A stretch of 36,540 nt of DNA, from assembly GCA_947471105.1 (NCBI GenBank), contig CANIYB010000001.1, positions 1-36,540 on the forward strand, written 5' to 3'. A program made the translations under genes and the position numbers. Origin of the DNA: Cytophagaceae bacterium. GTDB lineage: Bacteria > Bacteroidota > Bacteroidia > Cytophagales > Spirosomataceae. The stretch's first letter is position 1. Every line of letters begins with the position of its first letter. The notes under the pieces are model-generated. The model ran no database searches. It was not told the origin of the DNA and saw only the letters and a list, made by a program, of their open reading frames with translations. Shown here one piece after another: positions 1 through 7,660 of the stretch.

Positions 1-1
1 A

Positions 2-649
2 ACTAGTACGGTAGTCAGTAAAACTAAAATTACCATTGCAAGCTTGTTGAAAAATCGACATCTAACGCTGGGGATTTTAGCTCAGTTTTGTAACGTAGGA
101 GCTCAAGTATCATTATGGGGAAATTTTGTGGATTTGAAAATTGATTTGGCCAGTGAAACAAATTTGTGGATTGTGCAAAAAATTTACCAAACAACTAGTG
201 CGATGTCAGCGACTCAAATAGCTAGTTTTCATGCCTCTTTTGCCTTTGTACTTTTTATGTTTGGTCGATTCATTGGCACTTATTTCATGAGCAAAAATGA
301 TTCAAATAAAATTCTTGGAATCTATTCCATCGGAGCAGTAATTTCCATTATAATTTCAATATTTGGGGGTGGTGTTTATGCATTAGTTGCTTTAATGATG
401 GTTTATTTCTTCCAATCCATTATGTTTCCAACTATTTTTGCTTTAGCATGTAAAGACTTAGGTGAAGGTTCTAAATTAGCTTCGTCATTAATTATTATGT
501 CTATAGTAGGTGGAGCCATTATTCCTCCAATTACCGCGGCATTATTTAAAATAAGCACTCCAGTAGCTCTTATAATTCCCTTATTATGTTTTATATACAT
601 CGTATTTTATTCTTACAATGGATATAAGCTGCCCAAACAGAATGCATAA
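2..649 (+). CDS. fucP: L-fucose:H+ symporter-type MFS permease, C-terminal half (5' end cut by window)
   Basis: Major facilitator superfamily permease that would import L-fucose or a related 6-deoxy sugar across the inner membrane with protons. The frame is open from base 2 with no stop, so the gene starts upstream of the window; the TTG at 44 is an internal codon and not a start. About 215 residues are visible, with five to six hydrophobic helices and a GRFIGT motif like the one seen in FucP proteins at the start of the second helical bundle. Its stop codon overlaps the start of the mutarotase gene (TAATG), so the two are translationally coupled. The MFS call is firm. Specificity for fucose comes from the motif and from the downstream fucose-catabolic genes; another FucP-like sugar permease remains possible. 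Confidence 0.75.
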   Translation, partial: TSTVVSKTKITIASLLKNRHLTLGILAQFCNVGAQVSLWGNFVDLKIDLASETNLWIVQKIYQTTSAMSATQIASFHASFAFVLFMFGRFIGTYFMSKNDSNKILGIYSIGAVISIIISIFGGGVYALVALMMVYFFQSIMFPTIFALACKDLGEGSKLASSLIIMSIVGGAIIPPITAALFKISTPVALIIPLLCFIYIVFYSYNGYKLPKQNA

Positions 650-978
650 TGAAAAGGTATATATTATTATTGGATTTAGTTAACGATGAAAAACTGATAG
701 CAGAATATATTAATTACCATAAAGATATTCCAGCTGCCATTAAAAATAGTATTTTTGAATCTGGAATTACTTCCATGGAGATCTATAGATTTCAAGACCG
801 ATTAGTCATGGAAATTATCGCTGTTGAAGATTTCAGTTTTGAGCGTAAAAATAAATTAGATGTAAATAATTCTCAGGTAGTAGCTTGGGAAAAGCTTATG
901 TCAGCATATCAAAAAAGCATTCCAGGGACTCCTGAAAATGTCAAGTGGGTTTCGGCCGAGAATATATTTAAATTATAA
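649..978 (+). CDS. RhaM-family (L-rhamnose mutarotase-like) sugar mutarotase, probably for L-fucose
   Basis: Small cytosolic 109-residue protein of the L-rhamnose mutarotase family (PF05336, about 104 residues in E. coli RhaM). It would interconvert alpha and beta anomers of the imported deoxy sugar and so supply the anomer used by the dehydrogenase. Tyr20 and His24 keep the Tyr-x3-His spacing of the RhaM active site (Tyr18/His22), and the C-terminal part keeps the Trp-containing segment followed by a Pro-rich loop. The start overlaps the permease stop by one base and the next gene begins three bases after the stop. Campylobacter jejuni has a comparable mutarotase next to fucP in its fucose locus. 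Fucose as the substrate is inferred from context. Confidence 0.8.
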   Translation: MKRYILLLDLVNDEKLIAEYINYHKDIPAAIKNSIFESGITSMEIYRFQDRLVMEIIAVEDFSFERKNKLDVNNSQVVAWEKLMSAYQKSIPGTPENVKWVSAENIFKL

Positions 979-981
979 ATA

Positions 982-2646
982 ATGATTACGAAAAGAAAAA
1001 CTTTTTTGCAAATTAATGATGTTGACAATTTATTAGTCGCGTTACAAAATTTAAAAAAGGGTACTGAGATTATTCACAATGGCAATAGTATTATTTTACA
1101 AGATGATATTGATGCCAAACATAAATTTACGACCGAAGCAATTCCTATTAATGGGGAAGCTGTAATGTATGGAGTATTAGTAGGTATAGCGAAGCAAGCG
1201 ATACCCAAAGGAGGTTTAGTACATACATTTAATTTGCATCACGCATCTCAAGAGTTTAAAGGAAAAATAAAAGATTATCATTGGACTCCACCTAATGTGG
1301 ATCAATGGAAAGAATTAACGTTCAATGGTTATCATCGAGCTGATGGTCAAGTAGGGACTCAAAACTTTTGGCTAGTTATTCCTTTGGTTTTTTGTGAAAA
1401 CAGAAATATTGAGTTATTAAAAAACGCTTTTATAAATGGATTAGGTTTTCAAAAAAATGACCCATTTACAGAACAAGTCGTATTATTGAAAAATCAAATT
1501 CAAAATGGTGAAGATTTAAAGCTTCCTAAATTTGATAAGACTAAGAAGACTACATTAGTTCACAAAAGCGATTTATTTAAGAATATTGATGGGATTAAAT
1601 TCTTGACTCATGAAAGCGGTTGTGGGGAAAACAAAGATGAATCTGACAATTTATGTTCATTGTTAGCAGGTTATTGCCTTAATCCTAACGTAGGGGGGAT
1701 AACGCTATTAAGTTTAGGTTGTCAAAATTCTCAAATCAGCTTATTCCAACAAAAATTAAAGGAAAAAGATCCCAATTTTTCTAAGCCACTATATATTTTT
1801 GAGCAACAACAAGATGAAGGAAGTGGGGTAGAACAAATGTTAAGTGAAGTAATTCACAAGACTTTTGAAGGCTTAGTTGAAATCAATAAATGCCAAAGAA
1901 CTCCTGCGCCACTATCTAAACTACGAGTAGGTGTAAAATGTGGCGGATCAGATGGTTTTTCAGGTATTTCAGCAAATCCCGCCATTGGGCATACTGCTGA
2001 TTTGATTGTATCATTAGGTGGAACTGTGATGATTGCTGAATTTCCGGAATTATGTGGAGTTGAACAAGAACTTCAAAATAGATCCATAAATAGTCAAGTT
2101 GCAGATGATTTTGGCGTAATGATGCGAGAATATGCAAGAAGAGCCGCAGCAGTAGGCGCTGGATTTGACATGAATCCGTCTCCTGGAAATATAAAGGATG
2201 GATTAATTACAGATGCCATAAAATCAGCCGGAGCGGCAAAGAAAGCGGGATCATCTCCGATACAAGCATCCCTTGGATATGGGCAATATGTGACTAAAAA
2301 CGGGTTAAATTTAGTTTGTACACCTGGAAATGATGTTTTAGCCACTACAGGTATGGCAGGCGCTGGAGCTACTATTCAACTATTTACAACGGGCTTAGGA
2401 ACTCCAACGGGTAATCCTATTTGTCCAATGGTAAAATTATCTACTAATACAAGGTTAGCGGAAAAGCTACCTGAAATAATCGATATCGATTGTGGTCCAA
2501 TTATTTCGGGTGACAAATCAGTAGAAGAAGTAGGGGAAGAGGTTTTAAATTACATCATCAAATTAGCTTCAGGTGAAATTAATACCAAAGCAATGGATTT
2601 AGGACAAGATGATTTTATGTTTTGGAGAAGAGGAGTTAAATTATAA
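982..2646 (+). CDS. UxaA/GarD-family sugar-acid dehydratase, candidate L-fuconate dehydratase
   Basis: A 554-residue protein of the altronate hydrolase/galactarate dehydratase family, which removes water from a sugar acid to give a 2-keto-3-deoxy acid. An N-terminal SAF-like domain (about residues 5-100) is followed by the long catalytic domain. Family motifs are visible: GYHRADGQVGTQN at 116-128, THESGCG with His210 and Cys214, KCGGSDGFSGISANPAIG, and PSPGNIKDG. It is longer than typical UxaA (about 500 residues). There is no uxuA, uxuB or uxaB-type gene nearby, so true altronate metabolism is unlikely. In Campylobacter jejuni, uxaA-like fragments (Cj0482/Cj0483) occupy the same position in the fucose locus. 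I infer that this is the L-fuconate dehydratase of the operon, replacing the enolase-superfamily enzyme; the exact substrate is unproven. Confidence 0.8.
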   Translation: MITKRKTFLQINDVDNLLVALQNLKKGTEIIHNGNSIILQDDIDAKHKFTTEAIPINGEAVMYGVLVGIAKQAIPKGGLVHTFNLHHASQEFKGKIKDYHWTPPNVDQWKELTFNGYHRADGQVGTQNFWLVIPLVFCENRNIELLKNAFINGLGFQKNDPFTEQVVLLKNQIQNGEDLKLPKFDKTKKTTLVHKSDLFKNIDGIKFLTHESGCGENKDESDNLCSLLAGYCLNPNVGGITLLSLGCQNSQISLFQQKLKEKDPNFSKPLYIFEQQQDEGSGVEQMLSEVIHKTFEGLVEINKCQRTPAPLSKLRVGVKCGGSDGFSGISANPAIGHTADLIVSLGGTVMIAEFPELCGVEQELQNRSINSQVADDFGVMMREYARRAAAVGAGFDMNPSPGNIKDGLITDAIKSAGAAKKAGSSPIQASLGYGQYVTKNGLNLVCTPGNDVLATTGMAGAGATIQLFTTGLGTPTGNPICPMVKLSTNTRLAEKLPEIIDIDCGPIISGDKSVEEVGEEVLNYIIKLASGEINTKAMDLGQDDFMFWRRGVKL

Positions 2647-2655
2647 TATTATTGT

Positions 2656-3423
2656 ATGATTTTTTCATTAGAAAATAAAGTTGTTATTATTACTGGAGGT
2701 AGTTCCGGAATCGGAAGAGCTATTTCAATACTATTCGCCCAACAAGGAGCGGAGGTTCATATATTTGATCTACAAAGTCAATTGAGTGAAGACACAATAT
2801 CTGAAGTTCAACAATTCAATAAAAATTCCAAGTTTCATCCGGTTGATATTACAAATGAACAATTAGTGTTGGATGAAATTAATGCTTTAAACGTCATTGA
2901 CATATTGATTAATAATGCTGGAATAGCTCAAATTGGAAATGTAGAAAATACAAGCTCTGGAGACTTTCAAAAAATCTTTGATGTAAATGTGAAAGGGGCT
3001 TTTAATTGCATTAAAGCAGTTATTCCTACTATGGTGAAAAATAAGTCGGGTGTCATATTAAATATGGCTTCAGTAGCATCATCTGTTGGCATTCCAGATC
3101 GATTTGGATATTCAATGACTAAAGGGGCTATAAAATCTATGACGCAATCGATCGCCAAAGATTATATTTCAAAAGGGATTAGATGCAATTGTATCTCTCC
3201 TGCAAGAGTTCATACTCCATTTGTAGACGGATTTATACAGAATAATTATCCGAATAATCAAAAAGAAATGTTCGAAAAGTTATCAGCATCCCAACCCATT
3301 GGAAGAATGGCTAAACCCATAGAGATCGCCCATTTAGCTTTATATTTATGCTCAGACGAAGCATCATTTGCAACAGGTTGCGACTATCCTTTAGATGGTG
3401 GTTTTTTACACTTAAATAATTAA
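2656..3423 (+). CDS. SDR oxidoreductase, candidate 2-keto-3-deoxy-L-fuconate 4-dehydrogenase
   Basis: Classical short-chain dehydrogenase/reductase of 255 residues. The nucleotide-binding TGGSSGIG lies at 13-20, Asp38 at the end of strand beta-2 suggests NAD rather than NADP, NNAG is at 86-89, and the catalytic set is Asn111, Ser139, Tyr152 and Lys156. The C-terminal segment (ARVHTPF, then PIGRMAKPIEIA and a final DGGF) resembles the DHRS6/2-keto-3-deoxy-L-fuconate dehydrogenase branch. It lies directly after the dehydratase and is followed two genes later by an FAH hydrolase, the order expected for oxidising 2-keto-3-deoxy-L-fuconate to the 2,4-diketo acid. The SDR family is certain; the substrate is inferred from the pathway. 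Confidence 0.75.
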   Translation: MIFSLENKVVIITGGSSGIGRAISILFAQQGAEVHIFDLQSQLSEDTISEVQQFNKNSKFHPVDITNEQLVLDEINALNVIDILINNAGIAQIGNVENTSSGDFQKIFDVNVKGAFNCIKAVIPTMVKNKSGVILNMASVASSVGIPDRFGYSMTKGAIKSMTQSIAKDYISKGIRCNCISPARVHTPFVDGFIQNNYPNNQKEMFEKLSASQPIGRMAKPIEIAHLALYLCSDEASFATGCDYPLDGGFLHLNN

Positions 3424-3428
3424 ATACA

Positions 3429-4103
3429 ATGAAAACAAAACTATTTTTTGCGTTGCTACTGATATCTTCTCTATCTTCATTTAAAGCTGATAATCCCATT
3501 AAAATCTTATTTTTTGGTGACTCCATCACGCAGGCTGGTATCGGAAAAACAGGTTATATAACTAAAATGGCAGAAATGCTTTCTTCTAAAGGTCTATCAG
3601 GGAAATATGAATTGATAGGTGCTGGAATAGGAGGGAACAAAATTTATGATTTATACCTACGACATGAAGAAGATGTGATTGCTAAGAAACCTAATATTGT
3701 TGTAATCTATATTGGAATCAATGACGTTTGGCATAAAACTTCCTCTAGAACAGGAACAGATTATGACAAGTTTGAAAAGTTTTATCATGCTTTAATTCAG
3801 AGGATACAAAAATCTGGTAGTCAAGTAGTTATCTGTACACCCACATTAATTGGCGAGAAGTACGACTCAACTAATGAGAATGATGGGGATTTGAATTATT
3901 TTTCTACGGTCATCAGAAAAATAGCTATTGACGAAAAGTGTAAGTTGATTGATTTACGTAAAGCATTTATCGATTACGAAACAAAATTCAACACGGAAAA
4001 TAAAGCATTAGGTATATTAACATCAGATAGAGTTCACTTAAATGAAGCTGGTAATGTATTCTTAGCTGAAGTTATGTGGGACATTTTAAAAGACATAAAA
4101 TAA
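3429..4103 (+). CDS. Secreted SGNH/GDSL-family hydrolase (esterase candidate)
   Basis: A 224-residue protein with an N-terminal signal peptide (hydrophobic residues 5-18, probable cleavage after Ala20), so it acts in the periplasm or outside the cell. The SGNH blocks are in order: GDSIT with nucleophile Ser32, a block II Gly in the GAGIGGNK segment, GIND (block III Asn), and SDRVHLN with Asp200 and His203. Families with this fold include carbohydrate O-acetyl esterases and lysophospholipases. Its place inside a fucose operon suggests removal of acetyl or other ester groups from fucose-containing polysaccharide before uptake, but that is inference. The stop is six bases before the next start. 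Confidence 0.8.
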   Translation: MKTKLFFALLLISSLSSFKADNPIKILFFGDSITQAGIGKTGYITKMAEMLSSKGLSGKYELIGAGIGGNKIYDLYLRHEEDVIAKKPNIVVIYIGINDVWHKTSSRTGTDYDKFEKFYHALIQRIQKSGSQVVICTPTLIGEKYDSTNENDGDLNYFSTVIRKIAIDEKCKLIDLRKAFIDYETKFNTENKALGILTSDRVHLNEAGNVFLAEVMWDILKDIK

Positions 4104-4108
4104 AAAAG

Positions 4109-4957
4109 ATGAAATTAGTAAGAATAGGAAAGCTAAATAAGGAAAAACCTGCAGTATTAATCAATGATAAATATTTCGATGTTTCAGATTTCATACCTGA
4201 TTATGATGAAGCATTTTTTGAAAATGATGGCATCCGAAATCTAGAAAATATAGTCTCAAATAATAATAATTTAAAAGAAATACTTAATCCAGAAAGAATT
4301 GGATCTTGCGTAGCTAGGCCTTCAAAAATAATATGTGTAGGTTTAAATTATATAGATCATGCAAAGGAAACAGGAGCCGAAATACCGAAAGAGCCTATAT
4401 TATTTTTTAAAAGTACTACTGCATTAAATGGCCCATTTGATGACGTCATTATACCTAAAGGTTCTTCTAAAACAGATTGGGAGGTAGAGTTAGCCATCGT
4501 GATTGGCAAAAAAGCTCAATATGTTACTGAAAAAGATGCCTATGATTATGTTGCGGGATATTGTTTACATAATGATTATTCGGAAAGAGAATTTCAATTA
4601 GAGCGAGGTGGTAATTGGTCAAAAGGAAAGGGATGTGATACATTTGCTCCTTTAGGACCATTTTTAGCAACTAAGGATGAGGTTAAAGATGTCCATGATT
4701 TAAACATGTGGCTTGATGTGAATGGAAAAAGATTTCAAGTTAGTAATACGAATCAATTGATCTTTAATGTACCCCAAGTAGTTTCTTATATTTCCCAATT
4801 TATGACGTTGCTACCAGGTGATGTGATTAGCACAGGTACTCCACATGGTGTTGGACTTGGTTTAAAGCCACCTGTTTTTCTACAGCCAGGCGATTGTGTT
4901 ACATTAGGAATGGATAGTTTAGGAGAACAGAAACAAAATTTAGTGGCTTATTCTTAA
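4109..4957 (+). CDS. FAH-family hydrolase, candidate 2,4-diketo-3-deoxy-L-fuconate hydrolase
   Basis: A 282-residue fumarylacetoacetate hydrolase-family enzyme. The core contains CVGLNYIDHAKE at 76-87 and the acidic metal-binding set of the family: Glu125 and Glu127 in DWEVELAIVIG, and Asp156 in HNDYSER. The end of the fold shows the STGTPHGVGLG loop. Enzymes of this length and type cleave 2,4-diketo-3-deoxy-L-fuconate into pyruvate and L-lactate. The ATG at 4109 is chosen because it lies after the SGNH stop and gives a start typical of the family; the in-frame ATG at 4076 lies inside the upstream gene and adds a basic 11-residue tail unlike the family. The stop overlaps the next start (TAATG). 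Ureidoglycolate lyase activity is an alternative that context makes unlikely. Confidence 0.8.
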   Translation: MKLVRIGKLNKEKPAVLINDKYFDVSDFIPDYDEAFFENDGIRNLENIVSNNNNLKEILNPERIGSCVARPSKIICVGLNYIDHAKETGAEIPKEPILFFKSTTALNGPFDDVIIPKGSSKTDWEVELAIVIGKKAQYVTEKDAYDYVAGYCLHNDYSEREFQLERGGNWSKGKGCDTFAPLGPFLATKDEVKDVHDLNMWLDVNGKRFQVSNTNQLIFNVPQVVSYISQFMTLLPGDVISTGTPHGVGLGLKPPVFLQPGDCVTLGMDSLGEQKQNLVAYS

Positions 4958-5787
4958 TGATTGATTCACATCAACATTTTTGGACATATAATGTAAACCG
5001 AGATGTTTGGATAACTGAGGAAATGGGAAGAATTCGCAAGAATTTTTATCCGAATGATTCTGTCGAGTTATTTGCCCAAAATCAAATTGACGGTTGCATA
5101 GCCGTGCAGGCCGATTCATCAGAAGAAGAAACCTTCTTTTTAATATCATTAGCAGAACAATCTGAATTTATAAAAGGTATAGTTGGGTGGGTTGATTTAC
5201 AATCAATTAACATTGAAAGTCAGTTAACTTATTTTTCTCAATTTGAGAAGATTGTTGGTTTCAGACATGTTGTTCAGTCGGAATCAGATCCTAATTTTTT
5301 AGCTAGACCCAATTTTTTAAAAGGAGTTCAGTTATTGGATACATTTGATTTTTCGTACGATTTACTTATTTATCCGAACCAATTAAATGCTGGCATTGAG
5401 TTTTGTAAGAAAAATGCGAATCAAAGGATCGTTTTAGATCATTTAGCAAAACCTCCTATTAAATCTGGTGACATTTCTGAATGGAAAAAGGATATTGAAA
5501 AATTCAAGGAATTAGAAAATGTTTCTGCTAAAATTTCAGGTTTGATTACGGAAGCCGAATGGTATAATTATAATGAGAAAGATATTTTACATATAATTGA
5601 AATAGCTTTAGAGGTATTTGGTTCGGATCGATTAATGTTTGGAACAGATTATCCCGTTGTATTAGTGGCTGATGAGCTGTCTAATTGGGTTAAAACTTTT
5701 AATAAATCCATTTCCCAATTATCATCCAATGAAATAAAAAAAATCACCATCGATAATTGTCTTCAATTTTATAAAATAGACGTATAA
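4957..5787 (+). CDS. Amidohydrolase-2 family lactonase, candidate L-fuconolactonase
   Basis: A 276-residue metal-dependent TIM-barrel hydrolase of the COG3618/PF04909 type. The N-terminal HxH metal motif is His5/His7 (DSHQHFW), the second shell includes FRHVVQ, then VLDHLAKPP with His162, and FGTDYPVV with Asp231, all in the usual order. In the oxidative fucose pathway this enzyme opens L-fucono-lactone to L-fuconate. Comparable genes sit beside fucP in Campylobacter jejuni. Both ends overlap neighbouring genes by one base, so it is firmly within the operon. A lactonase for another aldonolactone is the main alternative. Confidence 0.82.
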   Translation: MIDSHQHFWTYNVNRDVWITEEMGRIRKNFYPNDSVELFAQNQIDGCIAVQADSSEEETFFLISLAEQSEFIKGIVGWVDLQSINIESQLTYFSQFEKIVGFRHVVQSESDPNFLARPNFLKGVQLLDTFDFSYDLLIYPNQLNAGIEFCKKNANQRIVLDHLAKPPIKSGDISEWKKDIEKFKELENVSAKISGLITEAEWYNYNEKDILHIIEIALEVFGSDRLMFGTDYPVVLVADELSNWVKTFNKSISQLSSNEIKKITIDNCLQFYKIDV

Positions 5788-6569
5788 TGAATTTAGGATT
5801 AAAAGAAAAAGTGATTATTGTCACTGGAGGGGCAAAAGGTATTGGCGAAGGAATAAGCGAAAGTTTAGCTCTTGAAAGTGCCATGGTAGCAATTGTTGGT
5901 CGAAACGAAAATGACAATCTTACATGTATTGAAAAAATTCAAGCCATCGGTGGACAAGCATTTTCTTTTGTTGCTGAATTAAGCGATCCAAATCAATGTA
6001 AAAAAGTGATCGATGAAATATTCAATAAGTTTGGGAGAATTGATGGATTAGTAAATAATGCCGGAATAAATGATGGTGTAGGATTAGCAAATGGTACTTA
6101 TGAGAAATTTGTTCAATCATTGCACTCGAATTTAATTCATTACTATTTATTAGCACAGGCTTGTTTACCACATTTAATTAAGACAAAAGGCTCCATTGTT
6201 AACATTGGTTCAAAAGTAGCAGAAACTGGACAAGGTGGAACTTCAGCATATGCAGCTTCTAATGGGGGGAGAAATGCTTTAACACGAGAATGGGCGGTAG
6301 AATTGTTGCCCTATGGCATCCGAGTTAATGCGGTCATTGTGGCAGAATGTTATACTCCCATGTATGATAAATGGATAAAAACGTTACCAAATCCTTCAGA
6401 AACCTTACGTGAAATAGAAAATAGAATTCCTTTAGGTAAGCGAATGACGACTAAAGAAGAGTTGGGCGCCATGGTTACTTTTTTATTATCAAGTAAGTCA
6501 AGCCATACCACTGGCCAATTAATTCATGTGGATGGGGGATATGTACATTTAGATCGATCATTAATCTAA
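5787..6569 (+). CDS. L-fucose dehydrogenase-like SDR with Asn at the catalytic Lys position
   Basis: A 260-residue SDR that closely follows bacterial L-fucose dehydrogenases along its length: TGGAKGIG at 13-20, NNAGINDGVGL at 90-100, NLIHYY at 115-120, TREWAVEL, and the end SSHTTGQ...DGGYVHLDR. It would oxidise L-fucose to the lactone with NAD(P). Arg39 after beta-2 hints at NADP use. Ser142 and Tyr155 are in place, but the expected YxxxK Lys is Asn159: the codon is AAT in an undisturbed frame. I recall related Bacteroidota proteins with the same NGGRNALTREW segment, so this is probably a subfamily trait rather than decay, though I could not check. Start overlaps the lactonase stop (TAATG). 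Confidence 0.78.
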   Translation: MNLGLKEKVIIVTGGAKGIGEGISESLALESAMVAIVGRNENDNLTCIEKIQAIGGQAFSFVAELSDPNQCKKVIDEIFNKFGRIDGLVNNAGINDGVGLANGTYEKFVQSLHSNLIHYYLLAQACLPHLIKTKGSIVNIGSKVAETGQGGTSAYAASNGGRNALTREWAVELLPYGIRVNAVIVAECYTPMYDKWIKTLPNPSETLREIENRIPLGKRMTTKEELGAMVTFLLSSKSSHTTGQLIHVDGGYVHLDRSLI

Positions 6570-6573
6570 TAAT

Positions 6574-7659
6574 ATGGATTATAAAAATATTGAAAGTCCT
6601 GGGTTAATTGTGTTTCCTGAAGTTGTAAGGTCAAATATAAAGATGGTTATTGATATGGTTGGCGGAAATGTCGCTCGATTAAGACCCCATATTAAGACTC
6701 ATAAGACCCAAGAGGGGAATGACTTACTATTAGAGGCTGGGATATATAAATTTAAATGTGCCACGATTGCGGAAGCGGAACTACTCGCTATTTCAAAGGC
6801 AAAAGATATATTGCTATCCATTCAACCTACCGGAACCACTCTATCAAGATTTATCGAATTGATTCTTAGTTATCCGAAAAGTCAATTCTCATGTTTGGTG
6901 GATGATTATTTAGCTGCAGAGAAAATAAATGAATTTGCCATAAACAATAAAATAGTAATCAACATTTTTATTGACTTAAATGTAGGAATGAATCGGACTG
7001 GAATCGTTCCAAAAGATGCAATCCATTTAATTGAAAAAATAGCAAATCATTTATTTAATTTGGAAATTAAAGGGCTTCATGCCTATGATGGGCATATACG
7101 TGATTTTGAAATGGAAGCTCGTATTAATCATGTCCAACAAGATTTTATAGATTTTTATGAATTAATTGGCAAAATAGACCCCCATAATAAGTACGAATTA
7201 GTAGTCGGTGGAACACCTAGCTTTTTAGTACATCGTACGAACGATCGTTTTGTTTGTAGTCCTGGAACTTTTGTATTTTTTGATATAGGTTATTCTAAAT
7301 TATTTCCTGAAAATACTTTTAAAATGGCTGTTCAAATAATTTCAAGAGTCATTTCTAAACCCACAAGTTCAACCATTTGCATTGATTTAGGACATAAATC
7401 GGTGGCAGCAGAAAATCCCATTGAAAATAGAGTTCGATTTATAGATTTTCCAAATTGGATCCTTAAAAGTCAAAGTGAAGAACATGGAATTATTGAAGTT
7501 AATGATCATTCCAACATAGAAATTGGCCAAATCATACGAATGTACCCATATCATATTTGTCCGACAGTGGCACTGCACCAAAACTTACAAGTCATTGAAC
7601 ATGACCAAAAGATAGGAGAGTGGGTAGTAAAAGCGCGTAATCGTAAAATAAATATTTAA
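6574..7659 (+). CDS. D-threonine aldolase / D-serine dehydratase-like PLP enzyme
   Basis: A 361-residue fold-type III PLP enzyme: an alanine racemase-like barrel (PF01168) followed by a D-serine dehydratase-like C-terminal domain (PF14031). RPHIKTHK carries the probable PLP Schiff-base Lys41. The C-terminal metal pair reads His327-x-Cys329 (YHICP), the arrangement of eukaryotic-type D-serine dehydratases; D-threonine aldolases have His-x-Asp. Candidate reactions are deamination of D-serine or retro-aldol cleavage of D-beta-hydroxy amino acids. It follows the fucose dehydrogenase by four bases and precedes a dipeptidase by one, so it is co-transcribed. No role in known fucose catabolism is established, and the link is unexplained. 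Confidence 0.75.
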   Translation: MDYKNIESPGLIVFPEVVRSNIKMVIDMVGGNVARLRPHIKTHKTQEGNDLLLEAGIYKFKCATIAEAELLAISKAKDILLSIQPTGTTLSRFIELILSYPKSQFSCLVDDYLAAEKINEFAINNKIVINIFIDLNVGMNRTGIVPKDAIHLIEKIANHLFNLEIKGLHAYDGHIRDFEMEARINHVQQDFIDFYELIGKIDPHNKYELVVGGTPSFLVHRTNDRFVCSPGTFVFFDIGYSKLFPENTFKMAVQIISRVISKPTSSTICIDLGHKSVAAENPIENRVRFIDFPNWILKSQSEEHGIIEVNDHSNIEIGQIIRMYPYHICPTVALHQNLQVIEHDQKIGEWVVKARNRKINI

Positions 7660-7660
7660 T

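Noticed and set aside
982..2646. Assignment as altronate dehydratase of the galacturonate pathway
   Set aside because: The family match is real, but no uronate isomerase, tagaturonate reductase or KDG kinase is nearby, while all other fucose steps are.
4076..4108. An upstream ATG for the FAH-family gene giving 11 extra residues
   Set aside because: It lies within the SGNH gene, adds a basic tail unlike the family, and the ATG at 4109 gives the normal start.
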